A stretch of 64,000 nt of DNA from Streptomyces sp. WMMC940 (GCF_027460265.1 NZ_JAPZBC010000001.1:868001-932000), one strand, 5' to 3'. Numbered from the stretch's first letter, positions 1-9,364 are shown. Made by a program: numbers and translations. The notes: a model not told the origin generated them from the sequence alone.

Positions 1-1
1 C

Positions 2-1498
2 TGGAAACTGGCCGTGGTGGCCGCGGCCGGAATCGCCACCCTCACCGGCGGGACCACCCTGATCAGCGGTCGAACGGTGACCGCCGAATCCGCTGACGCC
101 AAGGCCCCAGCACACCGGGCCGCCGTCCCCGCCCGCGGCGGTGACGGCGTCGACGAACAGGAGTACCGGTCCGGGCATGCCGACGACCGTGGCTGGGGAG
201 ACGGCGCCGACGAGGACCGCAGCTCGGGGTCCGAGGACGAGCACAGCGCGCGTGGCGAGGGCGACAACTCCGACAACCGCCACGAGAAGGGACCGGACGG
301 CCACGACGAGCAGAGCTCAGGCTCACGTGACCAGGGCGGCGCCGGTACCGACGACGAGCACGCCCGCGAAAAGGTGCCCTGTGACCCGAATGCGCTGATC
401 GCGGCCATCACCGAGGCCAACACCGAAGGCGGCGGAACGCTCAGCCTGGCTGAGAAGTGCATCTACACCCTCACCGCCAACCAGGACGGCAACGGCCTCC
501 CCGAGATCATCCAGCCCATCACCATCCACGGCAACGGCGCCACCATCGCCCGCGCCGCCAACGCCGACCAGTTCCGCTTCTTCCAGGTCTCGGCCGGCGG
601 CGACCTCAAGCTCCGCCACCTCACCCTCACCCGCGGCAGAGCACCGGAAGACCAGAGCGGCGGCGCGATCCTCGTCAACCCCGCAGGGCGCCTCGACCTC
701 GACCACACCACGCTCACCCACAACACCGTCACCGACGATGACGCGGACGCCACCGGCGGCGCCATCCACAACGAGGGCATCACCCGCGTGCGCAACACCA
801 CACTCAGCCGCAACACCGCCCCAGACGACAACGGCGGTGCCATCCACAACGTGGGCACACTGAGCATCACAAGCTCCGAACTCACCCACAACACCGCAGC
901 CAACGCCGGCGCCCTCAGCTCGACCGGAACGGTCGAGATCAGCAAGAGCCTCATCAGTCACAACCACGCCGGCGACGCCGGCGGAATCCTCCTCAGCGAG
1001 GGCGTGATGGAGATCGTGTCGAGCAAGATCAGCCACAACACCGCCGGCGAGGGAGACGGCGGGGGCATCGTCAATTCGGAAGGGGCACTGTATGTCCGCG
1101 GCAGCGCCATCAGCCACAACACCGCCTTCGACGATGCCGGTGGCCTGAGCCTGGCGAGTGACGCGGTGATCGAGGACAGCACGATCAAGGGCAATGTGGC
1201 CGTCGGCGGCGACGGCGGCGGCATCTTCATGGAAAGTGATGTCGCGATCCGTGGCAGTCAGGTCACGGAGAACCAGGCCCCCGGCGACGGCGCCAGCGGC
1301 GGCGGCATCTTCCTGAACGAAAGCAGTAGTTCGCTCACACTCACCGACTCCAAAGTGACGAAGAACCTCTCGGACGCGCCCGCGGGCGGCATCCACAACG
1401 AGGGCACCGTCACCACCTACGGCAAGGTCCGTATCATCGACAACGTCCCCACCAACTGCTTCGGCAGTCCCAACCCGGTCCCTAGCTGCTTCGGCTGA
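2..1498 (+). CDS. Secreted right-handed beta-helix repeat protein (5' end outside window)
   Basis: The frame is open from base 2, so the true start lies before the window; the first visible residues (WKLAVVAAAGIATL) read as the core of a signal peptide. About 100 residues follow that are rich in Asp, Glu, Gly, Ser and His. A Cys-bounded start (KVPCD to EKCIY) then leads into roughly ten turns with the pattern GGAIHN or GGGI followed by S/T-x-I/L and HNTA. Such repeats are typical of parallel beta-helix or polymorphic-membrane-protein-like folds. The C-terminus has two cysteines (NCFG, SCFG) that could cap the helix. No catalytic motif is evident, and a surface or adhesive role is only inference. 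Confidence 0.8.
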   Translation, partial: WKLAVVAAAGIATLTGGTTLISGRTVTAESADAKAPAHRAAVPARGGDGVDEQEYRSGHADDRGWGDGADEDRSSGSEDEHSARGEGDNSDNRHEKGPDGHDEQSSGSRDQGGAGTDDEHAREKVPCDPNALIAAITEANTEGGGTLSLAEKCIYTLTANQDGNGLPEIIQPITIHGNGATIARAANADQFRFFQVSAGGDLKLRHLTLTRGRAPEDQSGGAILVNPAGRLDLDHTTLTHNTVTDDDADATGGAIHNEGITRVRNTTLSRNTAPDDNGGAIHNVGTLSITSSELTHNTAANAGALSSTGTVEISKSLISHNHAGDAGGILLSEGVMEIVSSKISHNTAGEGDGGGIVNSEGALYVRGSAISHNTAFDDAGGLSLASDAVIEDSTIKGNVAVGGDGGGIFMESDVAIRGSQVTENQAPGDGASGGGIFLNESSSSLTLTDSKVTKNLSDAPAGGIHNEGTVTTYGKVRIIDNVPTNCFGSPNPVPSCFG

Positions 1499-1829
1499 CG
1501 CCCCCGAGCAGGCCACCACAACCGACCACCGCCTCCGGCAGCCCCTCCCGCCCCACCGCAGGCCCGCTCGCGCTCGTTCGCGGGCCGAGTGAGGGCTGGG
1601 GGGCTTGCGCCGGTGCGGGTTCGGCCGGCGTGGCGGGCGGTGGCAGAGGTGCCGCCGCAGGTGCGGATGATGGACGACACCGTTCGACCGGCCCGCACCG
1701 CGCCGGCCGGGCGCCCGGGACGTCCCCGCGCACGCCGGTGCCCATAGCCACCCGCCCGGCCCTTCACGGCGGCACCGTCGAGCGGGATCCGGTGGGTGCC
1801 GATCAGGATGTCCCGGCCCGGCGCCCGGC
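1499..1829. other. Intergenic stretch with a copy of a neighbouring gene end
   Basis: No convincing gene lies here. It holds a hairpin at 1561-1586 and, at 1753-1800, a 48-base sequence that repeats the coding end of the next gene (1884-1931) with five mismatches. Read on the minus strand it still encodes GTHRIPLDG, so it may be a decayed paralogous end or a local duplication. Confidence 0.6.
1561..1586. terminator. Hairpin between convergent genes
   Basis: GGCCCGC at 1561-1567 pairs with GCGGGCC at 1580-1586 across a 12-base loop. It lies 60 bases after the beta-helix gene, with no T-tract, as is usual for Streptomyces terminators. Confidence 0.4.
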
Positions 1830-1931
1830 TCAGCGCGTCACGGCCGCCACCAGGACTCCCCCGGCCGCGCGGGCCACCACGAACGCCCGGCCCCTCACGG
1901 CGCCGCCGTCCAGCGGGATCCGGTGGGTTCC
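1753..1931. repeat. 48-bp direct repeat, 131 bp apart
   Basis: Bases 1753-1800 and 1884-1931 match at 43 of 48 positions. The second copy is the coding end of the minus-strand gene (residues GTHRIPLDGGAVRGRA); the first lies beyond its stop codon. Confidence 0.8.
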
Positions 1932-2852
1932 GGGCTCCAGGGTGCCGTCGAAGACCTCGTGGCTTCGGGTGCGGTGGAGCCGGTCGAGGCGGTGGGCGAC
2001 CAGCCGGACACGGCAGGCGGACGCGACGGTCACCGATGCCGTGCGGCCGGAGGCGGTGAGCCCGGTCAGCCGGCGGTGTTCGGCGGGGCCGCGGTGGAGC
2101 ACCTGCTCGACCTGGGCGACGACGACCGGCACGACGTCGGCGAGGGCGTCGACGCAGGCGGCGTGGGCCCCGGAATCGGTGAAGGCCACCAGGACCGCGG
2201 CACGTTCGGTCTCCGTGACGGTGCCGCCGAAGACGACGGCGCCGTACGCCCGCAGTTCCTCCGCCGGAACCCCCGCCGTGTCACGGGCGATGTCGGCACC
2301 GATGCCGATGGTCCGGAGGGCGGCGGCGAGCCTGGTGAGGGAGGTGGCGCGGGCGCCGACGAGGAGGACCCTTCGGCGCGGTCCGGTGGCGGTGCCGTCG
2401 AGGAGCCGTTCCAGTGCGGCCCGGTACGCGTCGGCACGGAAGCGGAAGGGGCCGGTTCCGGGGTAGCCGTTGAGCTCCAGGTCCGCGGTCTCGTCCGTCT
2501 GCCAGGCGAAGTCCCGCCAGACTACGTCGTTCCCCTGCCGCTCGATGACGGCGGTCACGGCTCCGCAGCCGAGTTCCTCGCACTCGGGGCAGCCGTAGAG
2601 CACGTGGCGACCGCCCGGCAGCGGGGCCTCCGCGTCCAGCAGCAGACCGCGTACCTGACGGATGACGATCGCCGGGGGCACGTCGGAGGCGAGCGGGGAG
2701 ACGGCGTCGACGTCGGAGAGCAGGAGGAGGAGCGGGCGGCCGTCGACGACGAAGTCCAGGAAGTCGCGGTGGACCTCGAAGCCTCCGCCGGCGAGGAATC
2801 CCCCGGCCCGTACCGCCGGGGCCAGGGCGAACGTCGCGTACTCGGCTGACAT
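1830..2852 (-). CDS. Uncharacterised oxidoreductase-like protein
   Basis: This 340-residue protein has no catalytic signature I can name. A Cys cluster (YGCPECEELGC, near residue 87) could bind metal. After about residue 165 there is a Rossmann-like segment (RRVLLVGARATSLTRLAAALRTIG), followed by a C-terminal domain ending in GGVLVAAVTR. I chose ATG at 2852 because the longer frame upstream only mirrors the D-amino-acid oxidase gene. The two genes diverge from a 66-base gap and probably share control. The annotation 'oxidoreductase' used for such Streptomyces proteins is not backed by visible motifs. Confidence 0.7.
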   Translation of the reverse strand: MSAEYATFALAPAVRAGGFLAGGGFEVHRDFLDFVVDGRPLLLLLSDVDAVSPLASDVPPAIVIRQVRGLLLDAEAPLPGGRHVLYGCPECEELGCGAVTAVIERQGNDVVWRDFAWQTDETADLELNGYPGTGPFRFRADAYRAALERLLDGTATGPRRRVLLVGARATSLTRLAAALRTIGIGADIARDTAGVPAEELRAYGAVVFGGTVTETERAAVLVAFTDSGAHAACVDALADVVPVVVAQVEQVLHRGPAEHRRLTGLTASGRTASVTVASACRVRLVAHRLDRLHRTRSHEVFDGTLEPGTHRIPLDGGAVRGRAFVVARAAGGVLVAAVTR

Positions 2853-2918
2853 GTCGGGAGTATTCCCGGCCCAGGCGCGATGTGAGCACGGTGGCGGTGA
2901 TTCCGCTACGGTCCCGCC

Positions 2919-3875
2919 ATGAGCGGCGAAGTGATCGTGGTGGGCGGCGGGGTCATCGGGCTGACGACGGCGGTCGAACTCGCCGAGCGGGGACGGCGGG
3001 TGCGCCTGTGGACCCGTGAGCCCGCCGGGGCGACCACCTCCGCGGTGGCGGGCGCCCTGTGGTGGCCGTACCGGATCGAACCGGAGGCGCTGGTCGGCGC
3101 GTGGTCGCTCACGTCGCTCCGGGTGTACGAGGAGCTGGCCGGGCGGCCGGAGGAGACCGGGGTACGGCTGGTGCCGGGAGTGCAGCCGGGTGTGTCGCCC
3201 GCCGCGCTCGGGCCATGGGTCCGGGAACTCACCGGGAAGGTGCGGGAACTGGCGCCCGACGAGCGGCCGGCGGGCGTCGCGTCCGGGCTGTGGGCGCGGC
3301 TCCCGCTGCTCGACATGCCCGCTCATCTGGGCTGGCTGGCGGCCCGGTTCGAGGCGGCGGGCGGGACCGTGGAGCTCCGCACGGCCGGCTCGTTCGAGGA
3401 GGCGGCGGCCGAGGCTCCGGTCGTGGTCAACTGCACGGGGCTCGGCGCGCGCGAGCTGGTTCCGGACCCGGAACTCACGCCGGTACGGGGGCAGCTGGTG
3501 CTGGTGGAGAACCCCGGGATCGACACCTGGTACGCGGCCGCGGACGAGGCGTCGAGCGAGCTGACGTACTTCTTCCCGCAGCCGGGCCGGCTCGTCCTCG
3601 GCGGTACGGCGGTCGAGGGAGCCTGGTCACTGGAGCCTGACCCGGCGACGGCCGAGGCGATCGTCCGGCGCTGCGCCCGGGTACGCCCCGAGATCGCCGG
3701 GGCCGAGGTCCTCGCCCACCGGGTCGGACTGCGCCCCGCGCGCTCAAGTGGGGTGCGACTCGCCGCCGTTCCGGGCCCGTACGGCACCCGTCTGGTCCAC
3801 AACTACGGACACGGCGGGGCGGGGGTGACGGTCGCCTGGGGCTGCGCAAGGGCGGCTGCGGACCTGGCGGGCTGA
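2919..3875 (+). CDS. FAD-dependent D-amino-acid oxidase (DAO family)
   Basis: The family oxidises D-amino acids to 2-oxo acids, ammonia and hydrogen peroxide, using FAD in the cytoplasm. The 318-residue protein starts with the dinucleotide-binding motif VVGGGVIG (G9, G11, G14). It ends with the DAO signature HNYGHGGAG beginning at His294, which contacts FAD and substrate. The arginine-bearing segment VGLRPARSSGVRL matches the substrate-carboxylate region of the family. Length is slightly below the eukaryotic enzymes but normal for actinobacterial ones. It diverges from the gene at 1830-2852. Glycine oxidase is the main alternative, though the C-terminal signature fits DAO better. Confidence 0.9.
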   Translation: MSGEVIVVGGGVIGLTTAVELAERGRRVRLWTREPAGATTSAVAGALWWPYRIEPEALVGAWSLTSLRVYEELAGRPEETGVRLVPGVQPGVSPAALGPWVRELTGKVRELAPDERPAGVASGLWARLPLLDMPAHLGWLAARFEAAGGTVELRTAGSFEEAAAEAPVVVNCTGLGARELVPDPELTPVRGQLVLVENPGIDTWYAAADEASSELTYFFPQPGRLVLGGTAVEGAWSLEPDPATAEAIVRRCARVRPEIAGAEVLAHRVGLRPARSSGVRLAAVPGPYGTRLVHNYGHGGAGVTVAWGCARAAADLAG

Positions 3876-3888
3876 CCCCGGCGGCCCG

Positions 3889-3911
3889 CGGCCGCCGCTC
3901 GGTGGCGGCCG
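3889..3911. terminator. Bidirectional terminator hairpin
   Basis: CGGCCGCC (3889-3896) pairs perfectly with GGCGGCCG (3904-3911) over a 7-base loop. It lies 14 bases after the D-amino-acid oxidase stop and before the end of the convergent BCCT gene. Confidence 0.65.
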
Positions 3912-4017
3912 TGCGGCGTGACCGCCCGCCCCACGCCGATGGCCGCGCCGCGACAGCGAACGCGGTCGGCCGGCGAGCACGTCGGCCGACCACCACGGTC
4001 CCGCCAGAGCCCGGAGT

Positions 4018-5727
4018 TCACTTCTCCGGCGGTGTGGGCCCGATGCGGAGTTCGAAGTCCCCGTCGTACCTCTTGTGGCCCGCGATGACGGCGAGATCGA
4101 CGACCTCCTCGCCGCGTTCGCCGCGGACGATGATCGGATCGTGGCGCAGATCGCGCATCAGCGCGAAGCACATCGCGATCATCACCAACAGGAACGGGGC
4201 CGCGACCAGGATCGTGAGGTTCTGCAGTCCGGCCAGGGCGTCGCCCTTCCCGCCGCCGATCAGCAGCATGACGGCCGCGACGGCGCCGGTGACGGTGCCC
4301 CAGAACACCACGACGAACCGGCCCGGCTCCAGGGCGCCCTTCTGCGAGAGGGTCCCCATCACGAGGGACGCCGCGTCCGCTCCGGAGACGAAGAAGATGC
4401 CGACCAGGACCATCACGAGCATGCTCGTCACGGTGGCGGCGGGGTACTGCTGGAGCACCGCGAACAACTGGCCCTCGGGCGTGGTCTCGTCGCCCAGCCG
4501 GCCGCGCGCCTGGAGCGTCATCGCCGTACCGCCGAAGATCGCGAACCAGCAGAGGCTGACCGTGCTGGGCACGAGGATCACTCCGCCGACGAACTGGCGG
4601 ATCGTCCGGCCCCGGCTGATGCGGGCGATGAACATGCCCACGAACGGTGTCCAGGAAATCCACCAGGCCCAGTAGAAGACCGTCCAACTGCCGAGCCAGT
4701 CGGCGACCCCGGCACCGCTGGACGCCTCCGTCCGGCCGATCAGCTGTGGCAGTTCGCCGAAGTAGGTGGCGATCGAGGTGGGGAGGAGATCGAGCACGAT
4801 GACGGTCGGTCCGGCGACGAACAGGAACAGGGCGAGCAGCAGTGCCAGCACCATGTTGGTGTTGGACAGCCACTGGATGCCCTTCTCGATGCCGGACACG
4901 GCGGAGAGGACGAAGGCGAGCGTCAGCACGGCGATGATGGCGACGAGGAGCGCCGTGCTGACCCTCGTCATCCAGCCCAGTTCGCTGACCCCGCTGCCGA
5001 TCTGGAGGGCGCCCAGTCCGAGGGACGCCGCCGAGCCGAACAGCGTGGCGAAGATGGCCAGGATGTCGATGAGCCGGCCGCCCCACCCGTAGGCGTGCTT
5101 CCTGCCGATCAGCGGCTCGAAGACGGCGCTGACGGTCTGGCGGCGCCGGCGCCGGAAGGTGCTGTACGCGATGGCGAGCCCGACCACGGCGTAGATGGCC
5201 CACGGATGCAGCGTCCAGTGGAACAGGGTCGTGGCCATCGCGGTCTCCATGGCCTGGGCCGCGTCGGCGGGATCGGTACCCGGCGGCGGGTCGGTGAAGT
5301 GTGCCAGGGGCTCGCTGACCCCGTAGAACATCAGCCCGATGCCCATGCCCGCGCTGAACATCATCGCGATCCAGGAGACGGTGCGGAACTCGGGTTCCTC
5401 GCCCTCCCTGCCGAGCGGGATGCGTCCGTAGCGGCTCATGGCGAGCCAGAGAGCGAAGATCACGAAACCGGAGGCGGCCAGGACGAACGCCCAGCCGCCG
5501 TTGTGGATGAGGCCCGCGAGCATGCCGCTGGAGACGCGCTCGAGGTCCTCCGTGGCGACGGAGCCCCAGACCACGAACGCGACCGTGAGGACGGCGGTGA
5601 CCCCGAAGACGACCCGGTCCGTGACGTTGCCGTACCTCGCCACGTCCGGACGGCCGGGGACGTCCGTCACCGGCGGATCTCCCCGGTCGTCCGGCTGTTC
5701 TGCGTCATGCGACTCGTCATGCGGCAC
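4018..5727 (-). CDS. BCCT-family betaine/carnitine/choline-type transporter
   Basis: BCCT proteins take up glycine betaine, choline or carnitine, usually coupled to sodium or protons, often under osmotic stress. This 569-residue protein has about twelve hydrophobic segments. The conserved helix-8 block FYWAWWISWTPFVGMFIARISRGR carries the aromatic substrate box, and a glycine-rich GMGIG segment lies near residue 126. The GTG start at 5727 has AAGGGG seven bases upstream. The tail is short, unlike the second BCCT protein of this window, so osmosensing through a long cytoplasmic domain is less likely. It stands alone, converging with the oxidase gene. Substrate cannot be decided from sequence. 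Confidence 0.93.
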   Translation of the reverse strand: MPHDESHDAEQPDDRGDPPVTDVPGRPDVARYGNVTDRVVFGVTAVLTVAFVVWGSVATEDLERVSSGMLAGLIHNGGWAFVLAASGFVIFALWLAMSRYGRIPLGREGEEPEFRTVSWIAMMFSAGMGIGLMFYGVSEPLAHFTDPPPGTDPADAAQAMETAMATTLFHWTLHPWAIYAVVGLAIAYSTFRRRRRQTVSAVFEPLIGRKHAYGWGGRLIDILAIFATLFGSAASLGLGALQIGSGVSELGWMTRVSTALLVAIIAVLTLAFVLSAVSGIEKGIQWLSNTNMVLALLLALFLFVAGPTVIVLDLLPTSIATYFGELPQLIGRTEASSGAGVADWLGSWTVFYWAWWISWTPFVGMFIARISRGRTIRQFVGGVILVPSTVSLCWFAIFGGTAMTLQARGRLGDETTPEGQLFAVLQQYPAATVTSMLVMVLVGIFFVSGADAASLVMGTLSQKGALEPGRFVVVFWGTVTGAVAAVMLLIGGGKGDALAGLQNLTILVAAPFLLVMIAMCFALMRDLRHDPIIVRGERGEEVVDLAVIAGHKRYDGDFELRIGPTPPEK

Positions 5728-5810
5728 TGAAGGCCCCTTTCGCGGGTAAACGGAGCCGGGCTTCGTTCTCCGTAGGCCCTCCTACCACATGCGACGCGGT
5801 TCATACGGAA

Positions 5811-7100
5811 TCAGCAGCGGATGATCGGGTTCCCGGTCGTGAGGCGGTAGGCGGCCCGTTCGTCGAGCAGCAGGGGGACGAGCGCCCGCAGCGACTGCCG
5901 CAGCGGTACCACGGCGCCGTCCGCGGTGGGCCTGGAGACCACTCCGTGCAGGGCGAGTTCGTCCCCGACCTCGGTGTACTGGGCGGCCGTGAGTCGGTAG
6001 CCGCAGGGCGGGTCCTGGATGGTCTCGTCCGCGGTCGCGGGGTCGTTGTCGGCGCCGCCGGTCCACACCGGGCCGCGATCGGCGAGTCCGGTGAGCCGGG
6101 CCGCGGTGGTCGCCGCCTCGATCCGGCCGCGGCGCTCGCCGGCGAAGGCGAACGCGCCCTCCAGGGCGACGAGCTGGGAAGCGACGCGCCGCCGGTTGTT
6201 CAGGGCGGGGTCCGCCTTCTCGGCGTCGGTGAGGGCGTCGACCCGCGTCTCGACGAGCAGGCCGACGGAAGTCTTCACCCCCGCCGTGTTCCGCAGGATG
6301 CGCTCCTGGCCGTCGCCGGCGACCTGCCGGACGGGCTCACCGGTGACGGGATCGGTCCAGATGCCGTAGATGCCGTTGCTGAATCCCGCACTGCCCGCGG
6401 CAGGGCGGACGTAGGTCTCGGAGAGGGTGCGGGCCTCCCGGTGCACATCGGGGGCGGTGTTGAGGTTGCGCGGCCAGAGGGCGAGCAGGTCCTTGTCGTA
6501 GTAGCCGGGTGTGGCGCCGTATTCGTGCAGGTCGTAGACGATGTCGGGGCGGCGGTCGCGGAGGACGGCGGCCATGGCGCGGCCCTCGGCGGTCCTCAGC
6601 GCGATGTGGTCGCGGTTGACGTCCACTCCGTCGGCGTTGCCGCGGGTGTCCGCCGCGCGTCCGTCGGGGTTGGCGGTCGGGACGACGAGCACGGTCGTGC
6701 GGTCCAGGAAGCGGCGGGTCCCCGCGTCCCTGGCCCGGGCCAGGTCGCGGACCGTGGTGAGACACGCCTCGCGGCCGGACGGCTCGTCGCCGTGCTGACT
6801 GCAGACCAGCAGCATGGTGTTCGCGGTGGGCCGGTCGCCGCCGATACGCACGAGCTGGAGCGGGCGGCCCTGTCCGGTCCTGCCGATGGTGCTCAGCGAC
6901 ACGCGGTCGCTCGACCGGTCGACAGCCTCCAGGAACGCCCACTCCTCGGGCTGGGTGGTCCAGCGAGCACCACCGGAGATTTCGAATCCGGTGCGCGGCA
7001 CGTCGGCGTGCGCGGCGGCCGCCCGGACGGGCGCCGGAAGGGCGACAGCTGCGGCGAGTGCGCAGGCCGCGGCTGCCCAGGTGCGGATACGACGGTGCAT
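5811..7100 (-). CDS. Secreted zinc carboxypeptidase, peptidase family M14
   Basis: M14 enzymes remove C-terminal residues using one zinc ion. The 429-residue precursor begins with a signal peptide (MHRRIRTWAAAACALAAAVALP, cleavage probably near residue 28). The zinc ligands are visible as H103 and E106 (QHGDEPSGRE) and H192 (YDLHEYG). N162-R163 (VNRD) fits the substrate carboxylate site and E284 (LVETRVD) the general base. I chose ATG at 7100 because GGAGG lies nine bases upstream and the signal peptide starts there; a longer frame to 7304 runs through the S15 remnant. Role: extracellular peptide scavenging. Confidence 0.9.
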   Translation of the reverse strand: MHRRIRTWAAAACALAAAVALPAPVRAAAAHADVPRTGFEISGGARWTTQPEEWAFLEAVDRSSDRVSLSTIGRTGQGRPLQLVRIGGDRPTANTMLLVCSQHGDEPSGREACLTTVRDLARARDAGTRRFLDRTTVLVVPTANPDGRAADTRGNADGVDVNRDHIALRTAEGRAMAAVLRDRRPDIVYDLHEYGATPGYYDKDLLALWPRNLNTAPDVHREARTLSETYVRPAAGSAGFSNGIYGIWTDPVTGEPVRQVAGDGQERILRNTAGVKTSVGLLVETRVDALTDAEKADPALNNRRRVASQLVALEGAFAFAGERRGRIEAATTAARLTGLADRGPVWTGGADNDPATADETIQDPPCGYRLTAAQYTEVGDELALHGVVSRPTADGAVVPLRQSLRALVPLLLDERAAYRLTTGNPIIRC

Positions 7101-7234
7101 CGGTTGCTGCCTCCGGGGACGGGTCGGTTCGGACGCGGCGCTCACTCCGTCGAGCCGGGCGCCGAGGGGCCGGACGCGGTCGGTGGACCGCTGTCCGGGG
7201 GCGCGTTCGACGTCGGCCGTGGGCTCGCGTCCGT

Positions 7235-7597
7235 CGGCGACGGGACACCCGTCCGCGTCGTGGGTCTTCCGCTTGTTTCGTTGCCGCGCCCGCAACGGGA
7301 GCAATACGGGCCGGCGTCCACGGTGACGGGTATTTTCCGGCCATGCTGCGCCGGTTCCAGCGGTCGGACGATGTCGACGGCGACGCGGTCGTTCCGGCCG
7401 TCCCCGTCACCGTCGAGCCGGGTGTCGACAGGGGCGGATTCCCGTATCGCGTCGTCGTACGGGCAGGCGGTCCGGATCTCCCGGGCCGCGGCGCCGTGTG
7501 CGCCGCTCCGCGGGACGAGCACGGGCATCAGGGCGGCCGGGGCCGTCGCGGCGGTGGTTCTGCCGATGAGTCGGATGCGCGGCACACGTGTCGGCAT
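7235..7597 (-). pseudogene. Broken 5' part of an S15 Xaa-Pro dipeptidyl-peptidase gene
   Basis: From ATG 7597 the minus strand encodes a signal-like start and then AIRESAPVDTRLDGDGDG, RNDRVAVDIVRP and CSRCGRGNE. This matches the start of secreted S15 Xaa-Pro dipeptidyl-peptidases (family pattern: DGDGxxDRVAVDIVRPxEP ... CCGRGNES). After GRGNE (about 7276-7290) the similarity moves to another frame (RKTHDADGCPVADG, compare KTYDADG in intact proteins) and then disappears near 7235. The catalytic domain is absent, so this is a frameshifted and 3'-deleted remnant lying directly before another secreted peptidase gene. Confidence 0.75.
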
Positions 7598-7795
7598 GGG
7601 CGGACGGTACTCCCGTCAACTGCCGTGCGACAGAGGGCAGTAGTGGGCCGTTCGAGGACGGAGCGACGAATGGGAGACCGTGCACCAGGTCGGCCGAATG
7701 GCGATCGTGCGACGGAGGGCGCCATGGACATGTCGGAGCGCCGGACGCGTGAATGGGTTCGAAAAGATCATCCACCCCTGATGTTGGGAGCATTC
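7598..7795. other. Leader region of the M1 peptidase
   Basis: No separate gene is supported. ATG 7727 is preceded by GGAGGG and is in frame with the M1 gene, giving a possible 23-residue N-terminal extension that would bury the signal peptide, so it is judged unused. Confidence 0.4.
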
Positions 7796-9364
7796 GTGCA
7801 TCGCAGAGTTCTCGTCCCGAGCGCGGTTGCGGCATCTCTCCTGCTGACGGTCCCGGCCTCCGCCGCTGCCGGAGGTCCGGGGAGATCCGCCGGAGGACAG
7901 GGCGTGCCCGGGGCCCCGGGAATCGGCGACCCGTACTACCCGGCCAGCGGAAACGGCGGCTACGACGTATCCCATTACGACCTGCGGCTGAAGTACCGGC
8001 CCGCGACGGACCTCCTGGAGGGCACGGCGACGATTCTCGCCACCACCCGGCAGGACCTCTCCCGTTTCAACCTCGACTTCGGCCTGACGGTCAGTGAGGT
8101 ACGGGTGAACGGCCGCGAGGCGTCGTTCACCCGGAGCGGCGACCAGGAACTGGAGATCACGCCGGCCGCACCGCTGGAGAAGAACCGCCCGGTCTCGATG
8201 GTCGTCAGGTACTCAGGAAAGCCCTCGGAACTGAAGATCGACGGCTGGACCGCCTGGCACCGCACCCCGGACGGCGGGGTCGCCGCGCAGGAGCCCGCAT
8301 CGGCCGTGTGGTGGTTCCCCTCCAACGACCATCCCCTCGACAAGGCCACCTTCGACATCTCCGTCGCGGTCCCGGACGGCACCCAGGCGATCAGCAACGG
8401 CGTACTGCGGTCCCGCTCGTCACGGCTCGGCTGGACCCGCTACAACTGGCGGTCCGACAAGCCGCAGGCCACGTATCTCGCCACGCTCGCCGTCGGGAAG
8501 TTCGACATCACCACGGACACCACCGCGAACGGGCTGCCGGTCCTCAACGCGTACAGCAAGGACCTCGGGGGCAACGCGGGCGCGGCGCGGGCCAGCGTCG
8601 AGCGGACCGCCGAGGTCGCGGAGTGGCTGGAGGGCGTCTTCGGGCCGTACCCGTTCAACGCGCTCGGCGGCTACGTCCCGAACGTGCCCAGCGGGTACGC
8701 CCTGGAGACGCAGACCCGGCCGTTCTACAGCCCGCGGCAGTTCGCCAACGGCGCGAACGTCTCGGTCGTCGTGCACGAGCTGGCCCACCAGTGGTACGGG
8801 GACAGCGTCTCGGTGAAGGGCTGGAAGGACATCTGGGTCAACGAGGGCTTCGCCCGCTACAGCCAGTGGCTGTGGTCGGAGAAGGAGGGCGAGGGCACGG
8901 CGCAGGAGCTGGCCGACTACGTCTACGCCCTGCACCCGGCCGACGACCCCTTCTGGACGGTGAAACCGGGCGACCCGGGGCCGGACAAGCAGTTCGACAT
9001 CGCCGTGTACGACCGCGGCGCGCTCGCCCTGCAGGCGCTGCGCAACACGATCGGCGACGAGGACTTCTTCGCGATCCTCAAGGGCTGGCCGGCCGCGCAC
9101 GCCGACGGCAACGCGAGCGTCGGCGACTTCGTGCGGTACGCCGAGGGGGTCTCCGGCACACCGCTCGCGGACCTCTTCGACACCTGGCTGTACGAGCCGT
9201 CCAAGCCGGCCGCGCCCGCCGCGGCGGCGAGCGGGGCCACGAAGGCGCCCGGCGTCGCGCGGTCCGAGGTACGGCCCGCCGAGCCCAGGTCGTACCGGAG
9301 GATCGCCGCCACCGACACGGTGCACGACCACGACCGCGATCACGGCCGCGATCACGGCAACTGA
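7796..9364 (+). CDS. Secreted M1-family zinc metallopeptidase (aminopeptidase-like)
   Basis: The 522-residue precursor has a clear signal peptide (VHRRVLVPSAVAASLLLTVP, cleavage near residue 25). The zinc site is HELAH (H327, E328, H331) with the third ligand E350 in NEGFARY. The exopeptidase loop reads ALETQ near residue 303 instead of the classical GAMEN. The protein lacks the long C-terminal domain of cytosolic aminopeptidase N. Its last 13 residues are unusually rich in His and Asp (HDHDRDHGRDHGN) and may bind metal. GTG 7796 is preferred because GGGAG stands five bases before it and the signal peptide begins there; ATG 7781 and 7727 are in-frame alternatives. Confidence 0.9.
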   Translation: MHRRVLVPSAVAASLLLTVPASAAAGGPGRSAGGQGVPGAPGIGDPYYPASGNGGYDVSHYDLRLKYRPATDLLEGTATILATTRQDLSRFNLDFGLTVSEVRVNGREASFTRSGDQELEITPAAPLEKNRPVSMVVRYSGKPSELKIDGWTAWHRTPDGGVAAQEPASAVWWFPSNDHPLDKATFDISVAVPDGTQAISNGVLRSRSSRLGWTRYNWRSDKPQATYLATLAVGKFDITTDTTANGLPVLNAYSKDLGGNAGAARASVERTAEVAEWLEGVFGPYPFNALGGYVPNVPSGYALETQTRPFYSPRQFANGANVSVVVHELAHQWYGDSVSVKGWKDIWVNEGFARYSQWLWSEKEGEGTAQELADYVYALHPADDPFWTVKPGDPGPDKQFDIAVYDRGALALQALRNTIGDEDFFAILKGWPAAHADGNASVGDFVRYAEGVSGTPLADLFDTWLYEPSKPAAPAAAASGATKAPGVARSEVRPAEPRSYRRIAATDTVHDHDRDHGRDHGN

